This document shows positions 31,325 to 42,331 of a stretch of DNA of 64,000 nucleotides, piece after piece. This stretch comes from Heterocephalus glaber (taxonomy: Eukaryota > Chordata > Mammalia > Rodentia > Bathyergidae). The position numbers and the translations under genes were made by a program. Location of the stretch: positions 13,937,020 to 14,001,019 of the forward strand of contig NW_004624778.1 of NCBI RefSeq assembly GCF_000247695.1, written 5' to 3'. The notes beneath the pieces are model-generated. The model did not search any database. It was not told the DNA's origin and saw nothing but the letters and a program-made list of their open reading frames with translations. Each line of letters begins with the position of its first letter. The stretch's first letter is position 1.

Positions 31325-31850
31325 TGACTTGAAACTTCTAATTGTCAGCACTCCCTACCCCTTGGGACAAGGGCTGAGATTGAGTTAATAATCAGTCATC
31401 TGATGTGATGAAGCCATAAAAATCCCTAAACTGTGGAGTTCCTAGAGCTTCCAAACTGTGGGCACATTGATGTGCCTGGAGGACAGTGTACTCTACCTTT
31501 ATGAGGGCAGAAGCTCCTGTGCTCAGGACCCTCCTAGACCTTACCTATTGTACATCTTCTTCGGCTGCTCATCTATATCCTTTATAATACCCTTTATAAT
31601 AAACTGATAATCATAAGAAGAGTATTTCTTTGAGTTCTGTGAGTCATTCTAGAAAATTATCAAACTCATAATGGTGGTGTTGTGGGGACCCTGATTTGTA
31701 GATAATTTGGACATTCTGAAGTGTGGGTAACCACTAGTGATTGGTGTCTGAAGTGAGGACAGTCTTGTGGAACTGAACCCAAAACCTGTGGTATGAGATA
31801 AATTGAAGGACACTCAGTTGGTATCCAGAGTTGGAGGATTGGTTAGTATG
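31325..31850 (+). mobile_element. ERV LTR-like sequence
   Basis: TATAATACCCTTTATAATAAACTGATAA, TTCTGTGAGTCATTCTAG, GTGATTGGTGTCTGAAG and GGACAGTCTTGTGGAACTGA resemble the R/U5 side of an old mammalian LTR. The family and ends are not resolved. Confidence 0.55.
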
Positions 31851-31859
31851 GGGAAAAAA

Positions 31860-31878
31860 CCACACACACACACACACT
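31860..31878. repeat. (CA)n microsatellite
   Basis: A short perfect tract of about nine CA units. Confidence 0.9.
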
Positions 31879-32403
31879 TGGAATCAGAATTATTACATGA
31901 ATGTAATGTAGAAAAAATGGATTTTCTCTGGTAATATGAAAATGATGACAAAATAATGTGTGAGCAGGTTGATAGGTGTCATGGAAAGATGGGTAATTGG
32001 TTTGTAAGAATTGAACTGTGTTCTGCACATGGGGAGACTGCTCATTCAAGGCTGTGCCATATGCTTGAGTACATCGCTGTTGTGGAGAAAAAACATATCT
32101 CCAGCCCTGTGGTTTAGTTAAAACCACCACTGTGATGACCACAGAGTGCATTATGTGCCCTGCAGACTTACCCTTTTTTTCTTCTTAATTTACGTGGAGG
32201 CAAACTTATATTTTTATGTCCTGATTTAAAAAGAAATAATGGCATCGTCTTTTGTTTTTAAGTCTTGGTTGATTTTTTTCTCTGAATCATTTTTCCGTAT
32301 GAAAAATATTTTCTGTTTAAAATACAAAAGGTGTCATCAAGTTAGATTCATTTTTGCTAATTGCATACTGAGGGGAATAATTAATCTATTTTGACCACTA
32401 GTG

Positions 32404-32460
32404 CATGATCAATTTATTACATTGATCAATTTATTACATTGATCAATTTATTACATTAAT
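32404..32460. repeat. 17-bp tandem repeat, about 3.3 copies
   Basis: TGATCAATTTATTACAT occurs three times in direct succession with no mismatches, followed by a partial unit. Confidence 0.95.
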
Positions 32461-32599
32461 TTGGGTGTGTAATTGATAAAATATTCCTCAAAGCATAACA
32501 AAAGCATTAATTTTAAAACAAACTAAGCTCTGTTGCTTGAATTTCATTTTCAAGTAAAACAACAGACTTATTCTATTTAATTCATTTCTAAATAACATT

Positions 32600-33118
32600 T
32601 TAGATGTAATTTTGAGAGAAGTTGGGAGTCCTGGTCTCTTCTCTCAGTTCCACTCTTTGCCCTTTCTTTGCTCTTCATCTGCTCATGGGAATATAGCCTG
32701 GCAAGCTGGCTCCAGCTGGATCCTGCAGAGCCCGAGGCCTGGTTTGCCACCTTCTGCTCTCACTAGCTTGAAGTCCTAGGCAGAAGCATTGGGAGTGGCC
32801 ATCTGGAATCTCCTTAGGCTCCGGTACATGTTGGGCAATAAGAAGGTACCCAAAAGCAAGTGGGAATGTCCCTGGAACCAAGGCTGGCTGATTGCCGTAT
32901 AACAGGCCAGTTAAGTTGACAGACAAGATGTTGAGGCAAGGACGGTAACTTTATTCAAAAAGCTGACTGGTAAAGGATATGAAGAACTCTTGTTCCAAGT
33001 CTGTCTTGCCGGGAAACTGATTTAGAAGCAAGTTATGTTGGTGGGCAATCAGTGTTCACAGACTGGTAGTACCTTCTCACAGTAGCTATAGGTATTTGTG
33101 GATTGGTGGGTAAAATTT
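32600..33118. other. Unassigned; possible antisense LTR
   Basis: CTTTATTCAAAAAGC near 32950 could be an antisense AATAAAG signal with LTR-like surroundings, but I cannot find ends or a sister copy. Confidence 0.3.
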
Positions 33119-33136
33119 GATACACATTTAATCTTT

Positions 33137-33218
33137 TTCTTTTTGGTACCGGGGATTGAACTCAGGACCTTGCATTTGTGAGGCAGGTGCGGCACCACTG
33201 AGCTAAATCCCTGGCCCT
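33137..33218 (-). mobile_element. ID SINE directly beside L1
   Basis: TTTTTGGTACCGGGGATTGA to CTGAGCTAAATCCCTGGCCC, antisense. It is flanked by GATACACATTTAATCTTT (33119) and GATGCACGTTTAATCTTT (33219). Confidence 0.95.
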
Positions 33219-33236
33219 GATGCACGTTTAATCTTT

Positions 33237-34696
33237 TTTTTTAAATTTTATTTTATTGGTACATTTTAGGTATACAATATAATGACATTCATCATTGGAA
33301 ATTTGCACCTTTACATAATCCATCTTGGTTCTTATTTTTCCCCCTTCCCCTGCCCTCCCTTCAACCCCTCCATCCCTCCCTATTTACAAAGACTTTGTTT
33401 CCATTTTTCCATTTTCTCATATTAATTCCATTCCCTTCTTTCCTTTCCCCTACCCCTCCCACTTCCCCTTCCTCTTTGCCCCTTTTCTTCCTATTTCACA
33501 TTATCTATTATACCTTTTAGTCCTTATTTACACTTTCAGTTTCTCACACTGGAGAAACTATTTGGTATTTACACATGTGTGTCCTATTTATTTCACTTAA
33601 GAGTATCACCTCAGTGTGCATCCATTTAGCTATAAATGTCTCTAATTTCTCATTTTTATGGCTGAGTAGTACTCCATTTTATTAAAAAAACTCCACATTT
33701 TCTTTATGCAGTCTCCAGTTGATGGGCATTTGGGCTGCTTCCAAGTTTTAGCTATTACAAATTGTGCTGCTATGAATATGGGTGCACATATATCACTGTG
33801 GTATGATTCTTTGAATTTTTGGGGGAAGATACCCAGAAGGGGAATAGCTGGGTCAAATGGGACTTCCAATCCTAGTTATTTGAGGTATCTCCATACTGAT
33901 TTCCACAGTGGTTGCACCAGTCTACACTCCCAACAGCCGTGGAGCAGGGTTCCTCTTTTCCCACAGCCCCACCAGCATTTGTTATTGGTTGATTTCATGA
34001 TAGTGGCCATTCTTTCTGGAGTGAGGTGGAATCTCAGCGTTGTTTTCATTTGCATCTCCCAAATGACCAGGGATGTTGAACATTTTTTCATATGTTTATT
34101 TGCTATTTCTACTTCTTTGTCTGAGAAATGTCTGTTCATTTCAGATGCCCATTTCTGGATTGGGTCTCTAAATGTGGGAGGTCTGATTTTTTTAAGTGCT
34201 TTATAGATTCTAGATAGTAGACCTTTGTCTGAGGGATCACTGGTAAAAATTTTCTCCCACATTGTGGGTTGTCTCTTCACTCTGCTGGTGGTTTCTCTTG
34301 CTGTGCAGAACCTTTATAATAAGAAGAGATCCCACTTGTTGATTGTTTGTGCTAGTTGATGGGCAACTGAGGTTTTGTTCATAAAATCTTTTCCTACACC
34401 AATTTCTTCAAGAGTTCTACCGAACCTCTGTTCCAGCCGATTCAGCGTTTCTGTTTTAATATTTAGATCTTTAATCTATTTTGATTTTAGTTTAGTGCAT
34501 GGTAAGAGATATAGGTCTAGTTTTAATCTTTGACAAGTTGAAACCCAATTTTTCCAGCACCATTTATTAAAGAGGCTATCTTTCCTCCAGTGAGGGTGTT
34601 TGGCTCCTTTATCGAAGATGAGATGGCTGAGTGTGTCTGGAGTTGTTTCTGCATCTTCTAATCTGTTCCACTGGTCCTTAGGTCTGTTTCTTTGCC
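33237..34696 (-). mobile_element. L1 3' end (ORF2 C-terminal third and 3'UTR), 5'-truncated, about 1.46 kb
   Basis: An antisense T-run and L1 3' terminus are followed by a C/T-rich 3'UTR and ORF2 C-terminal codons. Minus-strand readings include [46 protein letters not shown] and [13 protein letters not shown], spread over more than one frame. The element is therefore broken by indels. The left flank GATGCACGTTTAATCTT and right flank CATGCACATTTAATCTT (34697-34712) form the target duplication. Confidence 0.93.
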
Positions 34697-34859
34697 ATGC
34701 ACATTTAATCTTGATAGCTTATTTGCATGATGTTTGTCAGTTCTGCAACTCTCAAGAACAGAGATTATTTTTCTTTACTGATTAGTTTGCCTACATGCAA
34801 TTGCTGACATCATACAATGGGCCAGGATAGAGGGAGAGGGTGGCCGCCCAGAGAAGAAA

Positions 34860-35400
34860 TGCAAATGTTAAGTGAAGGTAAATATGGAGTCCTTGATGGT
34901 TAGCTTCAGGGAGTCACACTGAATATGAAAACAAGGAGTTTATTTGACCACCTTTGAAACACATTCTTGTTGCCCAGACTAAGTAAACCAAATGGCATCC
35001 TGGCCTGGAGTCTGGGTTTATAGATTTAAAAAAGCAAGGTGGTACAAAAGTGAGTTATTACAGTTAGATTTGTTGACAAAAGTAGCACAGATTGTTGATT
35101 TGTCATTGCTCATTTATATTATACATTCCAGGAAAGAATTGTGATAGTCAGGAAAAGCCTTTTTACTGGGGTTATTTTGTTATCTTTATGGTGTCAGGGA
35201 GTTTGTGGAAACGTGCCATCTTATGTCAGAATGACCTAGATGACTTGTTTTATGCCTGTGTTTCCCTTGGCTAAAGAATTTTGTGGCCTTGTTCTAGTGA
35301 CACTTGAAATCTTTTCTCATGATAAAATCTTCCATTATAGGTTTATGTTTTCTTGGAAAGTTGGTTATTTATGCATAAAACATTTTTTCCCCAGGAAACA
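34860..35400 (-). mobile_element. Possible antisense ERV LTR
   Basis: The reverse of GTCAAATAAACTCCTTGTTT (about 34930-34950) would be a polyadenylation signal, with a CATATTCAGTGTGACTCCC end. The rest is LTR-like only in composition. Confidence 0.35.
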
Positions 35401-35429
35401 TGGGTTAGTTAAAAATAATCATGGGAGAG

Positions 35430-35697
35430 CTCCACCTTGGTCCCACCTTACCCCTCCTAGGCATGTTCTGTCCCCTTTTACCTCTTGGAATGGCCTGTCC
35501 CCACATCTCTCTCCTTGGTATGCTCTGTTCCTCATACCTCAGGCTATATTCTCTCATATCTCTCCTAGGCATACTCTGTCCTTCATCTCTCTCTAAGGTA
35601 CATTCTGTCCCCTATACCTCTCTTGAGTATGTTCGGTCCCTTGTGCCTCTCCTGGGCACATTCTCTCAAAGGTACATTCTGTCCCCTTTTACATTTT
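35430..35697. repeat. Degenerate minisatellite, units about 30 bp
   Basis: At least eight imperfect units follow the pattern CTCTCCTNGGNATNTTCTGTCCCNTNTACCT. Clear examples are CTCCTAGGCATGTTCTGTCC, CTCCTAGGCATACTCTGTCC, TCTAAGGTACATTCTGTCCC (35590s), TTGAGTATGTTCGGTCCC and AAAGGTACATTCTGTCCCC (35668s). Confidence 0.8.
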
Positions 35698-35699
35698 CA

Positions 35700-36800
35700 G
35701 TGTATGGGTGTCCCCTCAGATTGTTTTGGCTTCCTCTGTATCTCCATCCCTGGGCTGCTTTCTCATCTCTCCCAGTGTCAGCTTCTGGCCTTGGTGGTAC
35801 CTGCTGTTGGTGCAACCTCTGCAGTGCCACTTTTCAGACAAACCCAGCTGGATCCTTGGTGGTTCTGGCTCCTCCTACTCAGAGGATGAAGTGCCTACAA
35901 CAGGGTGTGTGATTTGGCTTCCCTAGCAGCTGCCTGAAGGAGCCAAGGGACACCTCAACTGTGTGAGGGTTTGCTTTCGGCATGTACACTTCCTAGTGAG
36001 ATGGAGCTGGCAGATAAAGTCCTTGCCCTTCTTTCCTGAGGGACTGTTCCAGGGCAGTTTTCTAATCTGCCTGTCCAGGGACATCCTATGTAGCAGAATA
36101 ATTGGCTGTGTCTCTTCCATGGTTCATGGAGCAGTGATTAGCTTAGGTGTGTTACCAGTTTGTATTTGATTCCCAGTCTTATTTCTCTCTTCCCTCACTC
36201 CTGCTGCTCTGGGCATGTAACTTCCAAAAAAGCATTAGTCTTGCCTCTGGGGAACTTGCACTGTGATAAAGTTTGCAGATCTTTAGCTCAGAGTTTTCCA
36301 AACTGCATGTCTTAACCTCAAGTCCTTCATTATGCCCATTTACATTCCAGGTCTCTAACAGAGCCAGGCTGTTTGTTTTTTCTGTAACTTATTTAATTAT
36401 TTTTGAGGAAAACATTATTATCCCTTGCAGGCTAATGCTCCATGAAATACATTTTGGGGACCTTGGCATAAGGGAATCTTTTAAAACCATGTTCATTTTA
36501 TAAATGAAGTATACCACCACAATCTGCAATTAGTGAATATATGTGTGTAAAAAAGCACTTTGAGGTAGTGTCATGGATTTTAGAGTGAGAAGACTGACTG
36601 GAGTCCAGATCCTGGATCTATGACTGGTAAGCAGTGTAAATTCAGTTAGCTGACTTGTGGCTTACTGGCTGAAATAAAGAGTTCAGGTCATTAAAATTTC
36701 CTTCGTTTATTGAGTCAACTTATAAATGTGGGCAATTCTAGCTACCTAAGTTTTCTTAGGATAGTGACTATGAGCTGTGTCTCATTTGTGTACCAAAAGT
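35700..36800. other. Unassigned intergenic sequence
   Basis: Long open stretches on both strands near 35.7-36.1 kb lack family motifs, splice context and codon structure that I could recognise, so I do not call them genes. Confidence 0.4.
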
Positions 36801-36811
36801 TACAACTCTAG

Positions 36812-36892
36812 GCCTGACAGTATAGCTCAGTAGTACTCATCTAGCATGCAGGAAGACCTGGGTTCACTTCTCCAGCACTGCAGAAAAATGAA
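36812..36892 (+). mobile_element. Old ID SINE
   Basis: GGCCTGACAGTATAGCTCAG, ATCTAGCATGCAGGAAGACC and TTCTCCAGCACTG match a diverged ID unit. Confidence 0.7.
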
Positions 36893-36984
36893 ACAATCTA
36901 ATCCTTAACTGTGACTGAGAAATCAAATTATGTCTTGGGGATGTTCTCTTCAGCAACATAGTGTGTCAAAAAGAACACTTAAGA

Positions 36985-37132
36985 ACCAGATATAGTCTCA
37001 CATGCCTATAATCCCAGCACCCAGGAGGCTGAGGCAGGATGATCAATGTGAGTTTGAAGCAAGCCTGGGCTATATAGGCAAGCCTAAATTATATAGTGAG
37101 ACCCTGTCTCAAAAAGTAAATAAATAAGAACA
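36985..37132 (+). mobile_element. B1 SINE
   Basis: CACATGCCTATAATCCCAGC, CAGGAGGCTGAGGCAGGATG, the duplicated GCAAGCCTGGGCTATATAGG and TGAGACCCTGTCTCAAAAAG, ending in a TAAA-type tail. Confidence 0.9.
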
Positions 37133-37254
37133 GTTACATGCCAGAAACCTTGGTGTCTAGTCCTAGTTCTGCCACTTACTCCATATAATCCAAATTTGAC
37201 CTTTTCTCACAATTTCTTCATCACCTTGGTACTAAACAATATCATTTTCCCCTG

Positions 37255-37870
37255 GGATTAGTACAATAGCTTCCTAAGTGGTGTCTGATTTTGTCACTGC
37301 CCTACTACCATGTATTCACATGAGTCAAAGTTAGGTTAGATCACTCTGCTACTTAGAAGCCTTCAGCAGCTTCCTGTCTCACAGAATAAAAGCCAAGCCC
37401 TTCCAAGGGCCTGTCAGGCCCTTCCTGGGCCCCTCCTCACCCAGGACATCTTCTCCTCCATTTGCTGGCTTTGTTCCGGCCCCTTTGGCCTCAGTGCCCT
37501 TTCTGGAAGAGGCTGAGTCTCCCTCAAGCGTTTGCACTAGCTGTGTCTCTGCCCAGAAAACTCCTCACCCAAGCACATGTGACCTGCTTACCTGCTCTGT
37601 ATCTCTGCTCAATGTCACTTGATCCCTTAGGCCTTCTTGAACCACCCTTTATTAAAAGTCACAGTTCCCTTCTATAATAATTCTTCCCTTCTCTGCTTTA
37701 TTTTTCTTCATAGTCCTTACGGCTATATGATGTTTTAGATATTTCTCTTACTTTCTGTCTTCCTTGTTGGAAAGTTTTTGTCCCTTTTGTTCACTGCTAT
37801 GTCCCCAGCCTCTCTACCAATGCTCTACAGTAGAGGGCGCTGAATAACTATTTACTGAATGCACACTAAC
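37255..37870 (+). mobile_element. L2 LINE fragment
   Basis: AGAATAAAAGCCAAGCCCTT, GGGCCTGTCAGGCCCTTCCT, TTTGCACTAGCTGTGTCTCT and TTAGGCCTTCTTGAACCACC follow the order of an L2 consensus. A short open frame across it is incidental. Confidence 0.7.
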
Positions 37871-37879
37871 TGAAATAGT

Positions 37880-38960
37880 GGCTATCAGAAAGTAACTTTA
37901 CCCTTCCTTACCTGTTTCTTCCTATCGTGAACTGGTTGCACAAAAATTTCTATAAGGACCCTCTAGTTTTAATAGCCTGTGATTCTAATATTCCTAGTTT
38001 CTTCTGGGAAATACATTAATGTTGAAATTAAAGAATATTCTGTTTGGCTAGATCATAAAAATGTAAAAAATCTTACATGGAAATATCTTTCAAGCAAAGA
38101 ATCTATAAATTATTAAGCTTTAAGAACGACTAAAATTCTCTGGCATCTTACGTGGTGGTAGGGCAGGCAATCATGAATTGGGTAATGCAGTTTGTAAAGG
38201 ACTCAATTTAGTTGGTTAAAAGGTGCACCAGACCTGATAGAAAAGGGATGACTGAATACTTTTTGAAAGAGTGTTTTTCATCTTGGTGCTTTGGGGGTTA
38301 GTAAATAAGTGAAGGTTTGAGAAGTTCATGAAGTAAAATTTGCCTGTATAAAAAAACCAATAAAATTCTAAGTTATTAATTATATAATTAAAAGTAAAAA
38401 GTTTCCATTGACCAAAGACTTCCTAAATTTTTTCAGCCAATATTATTAGTTTTTAAATTTATTTTGCTTACTAAATATGGTTTCAGGATTTCACAATCTG
38501 AAACTTATGCCTATTAAATAAAATTGCTGTGATACATTAAATAGAAATCTTTTATAGTATGTAGTTTAATGTATAATATTAAGTGATTGCCTTTATGAAA
38601 TGCCCCATCTCCCAATAAACCATTGCTATTGTTCCATAACTATTACTTACTAATGCAAGTTACAAAAACAGAAGAATTACTCAAGATATTGAATCTTCTG
38701 CTATATCTCAAAGAATGTTACTCAGACTGGATCCAAGACTAACTCATATATATGAAAATATGTATATAAATACATATAAATAATTAGAAAGAACTACAAT
38801 AACAGTTGAGCTCTGTTAAAGTTAGGTTGAGTCAGCCTCTAAGGAGCACACAAAAATATTAATGAGAAATTATAATATCACTACCAAGCTGTACCCCAAA
38901 GCCTTTACTATGAGTACTTTTGGTCTGATCCATTAAAAAGTAGAAAATTGGACAGCAAGG
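37880..38960. other. Unassigned AT-rich intergenic sequence
   Basis: I recognise no feature here. Confidence 0.45.
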
Positions 38961-38969
38961 AGATGACAT

Positions 38970-39610
38970 CTTTTTTATTTTTTAAAATTGAGATTAAAAA
39001 AAACTGCACAGATTTTAAGGATATGGGTCAATAAATATTGACCAGTGTATATGTCCATGTAACCCACACACCTATCATTTTGTTTTTTTCTTAAATTTTA
39101 AATTTTCAGAATAATTTTAGATTCATATAAATTTATGAGAAATAATATGGAGTGGTCCTTGTAACCTTCACACAGTTACCTCTTATGGTAACATCCTACA
39201 AAACCATAATACAGTATCACATCCAGGATATTGACATTAATATGGTCAAGATATAAAAGATTTCAAGCACTGGGACCACTCCTGTTGGTCTTTTGTAGCC
39301 ACACCCACTTCCCCACCCAACCTTGAAATCATTCATTTGTTTTCTATTTCTATAATTTTGTCATTTCAAGAATGTTATGTAGAGCTGAGGATTTAGCTCA
39401 GTGGCACTGTGCCTGCCTCGCAAGCTCAAAGTCCTGAGTTTGATGCCTGGTACCAAAAAAAAATTAAGAATGTTATGTAAATGGAATGATAAAGCATAAA
39501 GTCTTTGGGATTGGTTCTTTCCACTATAGCATCATTTTCTACAGGTTCATCCAGGTTGTGCCTATCCACAGTTTGTCCCTTTTTATTGTTGAGTAATATT
39601 CTAGAGTGTG
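38970..39610 (-). mobile_element. Old L1 3' fragment
   Basis: Antisense landmarks of old L1M 3' ends appear: TCATATAAATTTATGAGAAA, GTTCATCCAGGTTGTG and TTTTTATTGTTGAGTAATATTC. An ID SINE interrupts it at 39383-39467. Confidence 0.6.
39383..39467 (+). mobile_element. ID SINE with target duplication
   Basis: GCTGAGGATTTAGCTCAGTG to TTTGATGCCTGGTACC and an A-run. AAGAATGTTATGTA flanks both sides (39368 and about 39468). Confidence 0.95.
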
Positions 39611-39611
39611 G

Positions 39612-39995
39612 GTGTTGTATTAGTTAATTTTTCATCACTGTGACCAAATACACAACATACACAAAGGAGAAAAGATGTATTCCGGCTCATTGTTTCAGAG
39701 GTTTCAGTCAATGGTCAGTGGTCTCCATTGATTTTACGTCTGTAGCATGGTAGAAGGGCATGGAGGAGGAAAGTTACCTTGTGGCAGCTAAGAAGCACAG
39801 AGAGCAGGAAGAAAATATGAGAAAAGTTACATCCTTCGAAGTCATACTCCTAGTGACCTTTCTCTAACCAGGCCCTCTAATACTCATTCAGCTATGAACT
39901 CATAAACCATCGATTTAGTTAGTATCCCCAAATCCAGTTTCCTCTAGGCATCTGAACCCAATCAAAATGATGAGAATAACCATCAAAAATTGGTT
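39612..39995 (-). mobile_element. MaLR LTR, antisense
   Basis: GTATTAGTTAATTTTTCATC, GGCTCATTGTTTCAGAGG, AGAAGGGCATGGAGGAGGAA, AGAAGCACAGAGAGCAGG and GACCTTTCTCTAACCAGGCC occur in the order of an antisense MLT1/MST-like LTR. Confidence 0.65.
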
Positions 39996-40167
39996 GTTTC
40001 CAGTCTATGGCTATCATGAATTAAGCTCTTATAAGTAAACATTAAAGGACAGGTTTTTGTGTGAATGTAAATCTTGACTCATCTGGGCATGCAGTTCTCA
40101 GCAGAGTGTTATTGTTGGGTCCTATGGCACTTGCATGTTTAGTTTTTGTTATTGTTTGTTTGTTTGT

Positions 40168-40254
40168 TTGTTTTTACAGAACTGGGGATTGAACTCAGGA
40201 CCTTGTGCTTGCCAGGCAGGCACTGGTGCCACTGAGCTAAACCTCCAGCCCTAT
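40168..40254 (-). mobile_element. ID SINE inserted in the A tail of a B1
   Basis: ACTGGGGATTGAACTCAGGA to CTGAGCTAAACCTCCAGCCC, antisense. TATTGTTTG occurs on both sides. It lies inside the T-rich (antisense A) tail of the B1 at 40258. Confidence 0.92.
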
Positions 40255-40257
40255 TGT

Positions 40258-40373
40258 TTGGGTTTTTGAGACAGTGTCTCATGTAGCTCAGGCTGACCTT
40301 GAACTTGTGATCCTTCTAACTCAGTCTCCCAAATGCTGGGATTACAGGCATGTGCTACCACACCTGGCTTGCA
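40258..40373 (-). mobile_element. B1 SINE
   Basis: TTTTTGAGACAGTGTCTCAT, AGGCTGACCTTGAACTTGTG and TGGGATTACAGGCATGTGCT, antisense. TTGCATGTTTAGTT at about 40132 and 40369 is the target duplication enclosing this B1 and the nested ID. Confidence 0.93.
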
Positions 40374-40481
40374 TGTTTAGTTATTTTTTAAATTACCAAA
40401 TTGTTTTACAGACTGGTACTATTTTAAATTCCCCTCTGAGTATTGCCTTTACTGTATCCCACAAATTTTGATAAGTTCATT

Positions 40482-40535
40482 TTTTTTTGGTACCGGGGAT
40501 TGAACTTGGGACCTTGTGAGGCAGGCAGTGGCAGG
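40482..40535 (-). mobile_element. Truncated ID SINE
   Basis: TTTTGGTACCGGGGATTGAA to GTGAGGCAGGCAGTGGCAGG is cut before the box A end. ATAAGTTCATTTT and ATAAATTCATTTT flank it. Confidence 0.85.
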
Positions 40536-41399
40536 ATAAATTCATTTTTATTTTCTCCCTTTAAAATATTTAAACATTTTTCTTGACTCTGTTTTCTTGA
40601 CTCTTTTTTATTTATATTTGTGTATTATTTAGAAGTGTATTATTTAATCTCCAAACATTTTGGGATTTTTCTGCTATCTTTCTATTACTCATTTTTAGTT
40701 TCATTACATATTGGTCTGAGAGCATACTTTGTGTGACTTCTGTTTTCTATTTGTTATAGTGTGATTTATGGCCATGGATATGATTTCTTGGTAAATAATC
40801 CGTGTGAGCTGGAGAAGAATTTGTATTCTGTTATTATTGGATGAAGTATTCTGTAAATGTCAATTAAGTTCAGTTGATTGATAGTTCTGTTTGGCTTAAC
40901 TGTAGTCATACTAATTTTCTGCCTATTGTAATATCAATTACCGATAGAGGAATATTGAAGTCTCTAACTGTAGGAGTGCCTATGTCCACTTCTGCGGTTT
41001 CATCAGTTTTTGTCTCATATTTTGACACGCTATTATTACACATTAATGTGTATTACACATACATAGTAAGGACTGTTATATGTTTTTGGAGAATTACTCC
41101 ATTCTTTTAATGCTCTGATAGTTTTCCTTGTTTTGAAGTTGGCTTTGTCTAAAGTTTATATAGCTATTTCAGCTGTCTTCTTTTTTTAATTTAAAGAAAA
41201 TTGCTTTTTATTGTGAAATACTAATAACACTGACAGACTTTAAAAACAATTCACACTTCCAGAGTACAAAGTACTTAATACATTTTTTTCTAACCTGTTT
41301 GCTTTTCAAAAAAAGTTAGTAGTTTTGTAATTCAAATTTGATAGACTCACTGAAAATATTTTCTAGCTTTATTATTTAAGAAACTACAGTGGGGGCCTG

Positions 41400-41486
41400 G
41401 GATTTAGCTCAGTGGTTCCGACGCCTGCCTCAGCAGTGCAAGGTTCTGAGTTTGATCCCTGGTACCATAAAAAAAAAAAAAAAAGA
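41400..41486 (+). mobile_element. ID SINE (first of a tandem pair)
   Basis: GGGGGCCTGGGATTTAGCTC to TTTGATCCCTGGTACC and an A-run. AAGAAACTACAG occurs at 41388-41399 and 41487-41498. Confidence 0.95.
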
Positions 41487-41498
41487 AAGAAACTACAG

Positions 41499-41586
41499 GG
41501 CCAGGAATTTGTCTCAGTGGTGCCACACCTGCCTCACAAGCACAAGGCCCTGAGTTCGATCCCTAATACCGCCCCCCCAAAAAACC
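41499..41586 (+). mobile_element. ID SINE (second of a tandem pair)
   Basis: GGCCAGGAATTTGTCTCAGT to GTTCGATCCCTAATACC begins immediately after the right target repeat of the first ID. Its own right-hand target copy is not visible. Confidence 0.92.
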
Positions 41587-41589
41587 GCC

Positions 41590-41735
41590 TACACATTGCA
41601 CTGGGGAGGCAGAAGCAGAAGGATCCCTGCCAGTTTGAGGCTAGCCTTGGCTACATAGTGAGTTCAAGGCCAGCCTAAATTACGTAGTGAGATTCTGGTT
41701 CAAAAGAACAAAACAAAACAAAAGAACCACGAGGC
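41590..41735 (+). mobile_element. B1 SINE, 5'-truncated
   Basis: TGGGGAGGCAGAAGCAGAAG, TTTGAGGCTAGCCTTGGCTA and the duplicated GTGAGTTCAAGGCCAGCCTA, ending GAGATTCTGGTTCAAAAG. Confidence 0.85.
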
Positions 41736-42014
41736 AGCACAAGCAAAGTGACAGAATGAACGAATGAACCTGGGGCAGAGCAGCAGTCTACAGCAACATT
41801 TTCCACAACTTTGGTACTAGAAACAAAAATACTGTACAAGACAGCTGCCCTTCAGCTTTTTTTTGATCAGTGCTAACATAATATATATCTTTCTACATCT
41901 GCTATCTTTTAATCTACCTGTCTTCACATTTACATGGGTTTCTTACAGGCAACATATAGTTGAGTCTTGTTTTGGTCTATTTAGATAGTTCATACTTAAA
42001 CTGATTGTTAATCT

Positions 42015-42060
42015 ATCTCTATCTCTCTCTATATATAGATATATATATAGATATATAGAT
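42015..42060. repeat. (CT)n / (TATAGA)n microsatellite
   Basis: CTATCTCTATCTCTCTCT runs into repeated TATATAGA units. Confidence 0.85.
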
Positions 42061-42117
42061 GAATATCTGCCATATTTGTAACTGTTTTACTATTTTCTGT
42101 TTGTTGTATTTGTCTTA

Positions 42118-42208
42118 CTTTTTCCCCCCAGTGCTGAGATGGAACCCAGGGCCTTGTATGCACATGATAGGTAAGCACTCTACCATTGAGCTACATCCTC
42201 AGGCACCT
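42118..42208 (-). mobile_element. Old ID-like SINE
   Basis: CCCCCAGTGCTGAGATGGAA, GCCTTGTATGCACATGATAG and TCTACCATTGAGCTACATCC form a diverged antisense ID. Confidence 0.65.
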
Positions 42209-42237
42209 CCACCCTATTTTCTGACTTCTCTGGTGTT

Positions 42238-42331
42238 TTTTTTTGTTTTTTTTTTTGGTACTGGGGATTGAACCCAGGACTTTGTGCTTGCAAGGCAGCT
42301 GGTGGAACCACTGAGCTAAATCCCTGGCCCT
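42238..42331 (-). mobile_element. ID SINE with target duplication
   Basis: A T-run, GGTACTGGGGATTGAACCCA to CTGAGCTAAATCCCTGGCCC. ACTTCTCTG flanks it at about 42223 and 42333. Confidence 0.94.

Larger units (their letters stand above)
40560..42040 (-). mobile_element. Old L1 ORF2 (endonuclease) fragment, interrupted by SINEs
   Basis: The plus-strand text CATATTGGTCTGAGAGCATA, GAGCTGGAGAAGAATTTGTA, TTAAGTTCAGTTGATTGATA and TATTGAAGTCTCTAACTGTA, then TTACAGGCAACATATAGTTG, is antisense L1 ORF2 endonuclease sequence (VGDFNTPLS-type region). Two ID SINEs and a B1 piece lie at 41400-41730. Confidence 0.65.

Noticed and set aside
35421..36169. Open frames of up to 163 codons
   Set aside because: They follow a C/T-rich degenerate minisatellite and flanking sequence. 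They have low complexity and no family motif or splice signal support.
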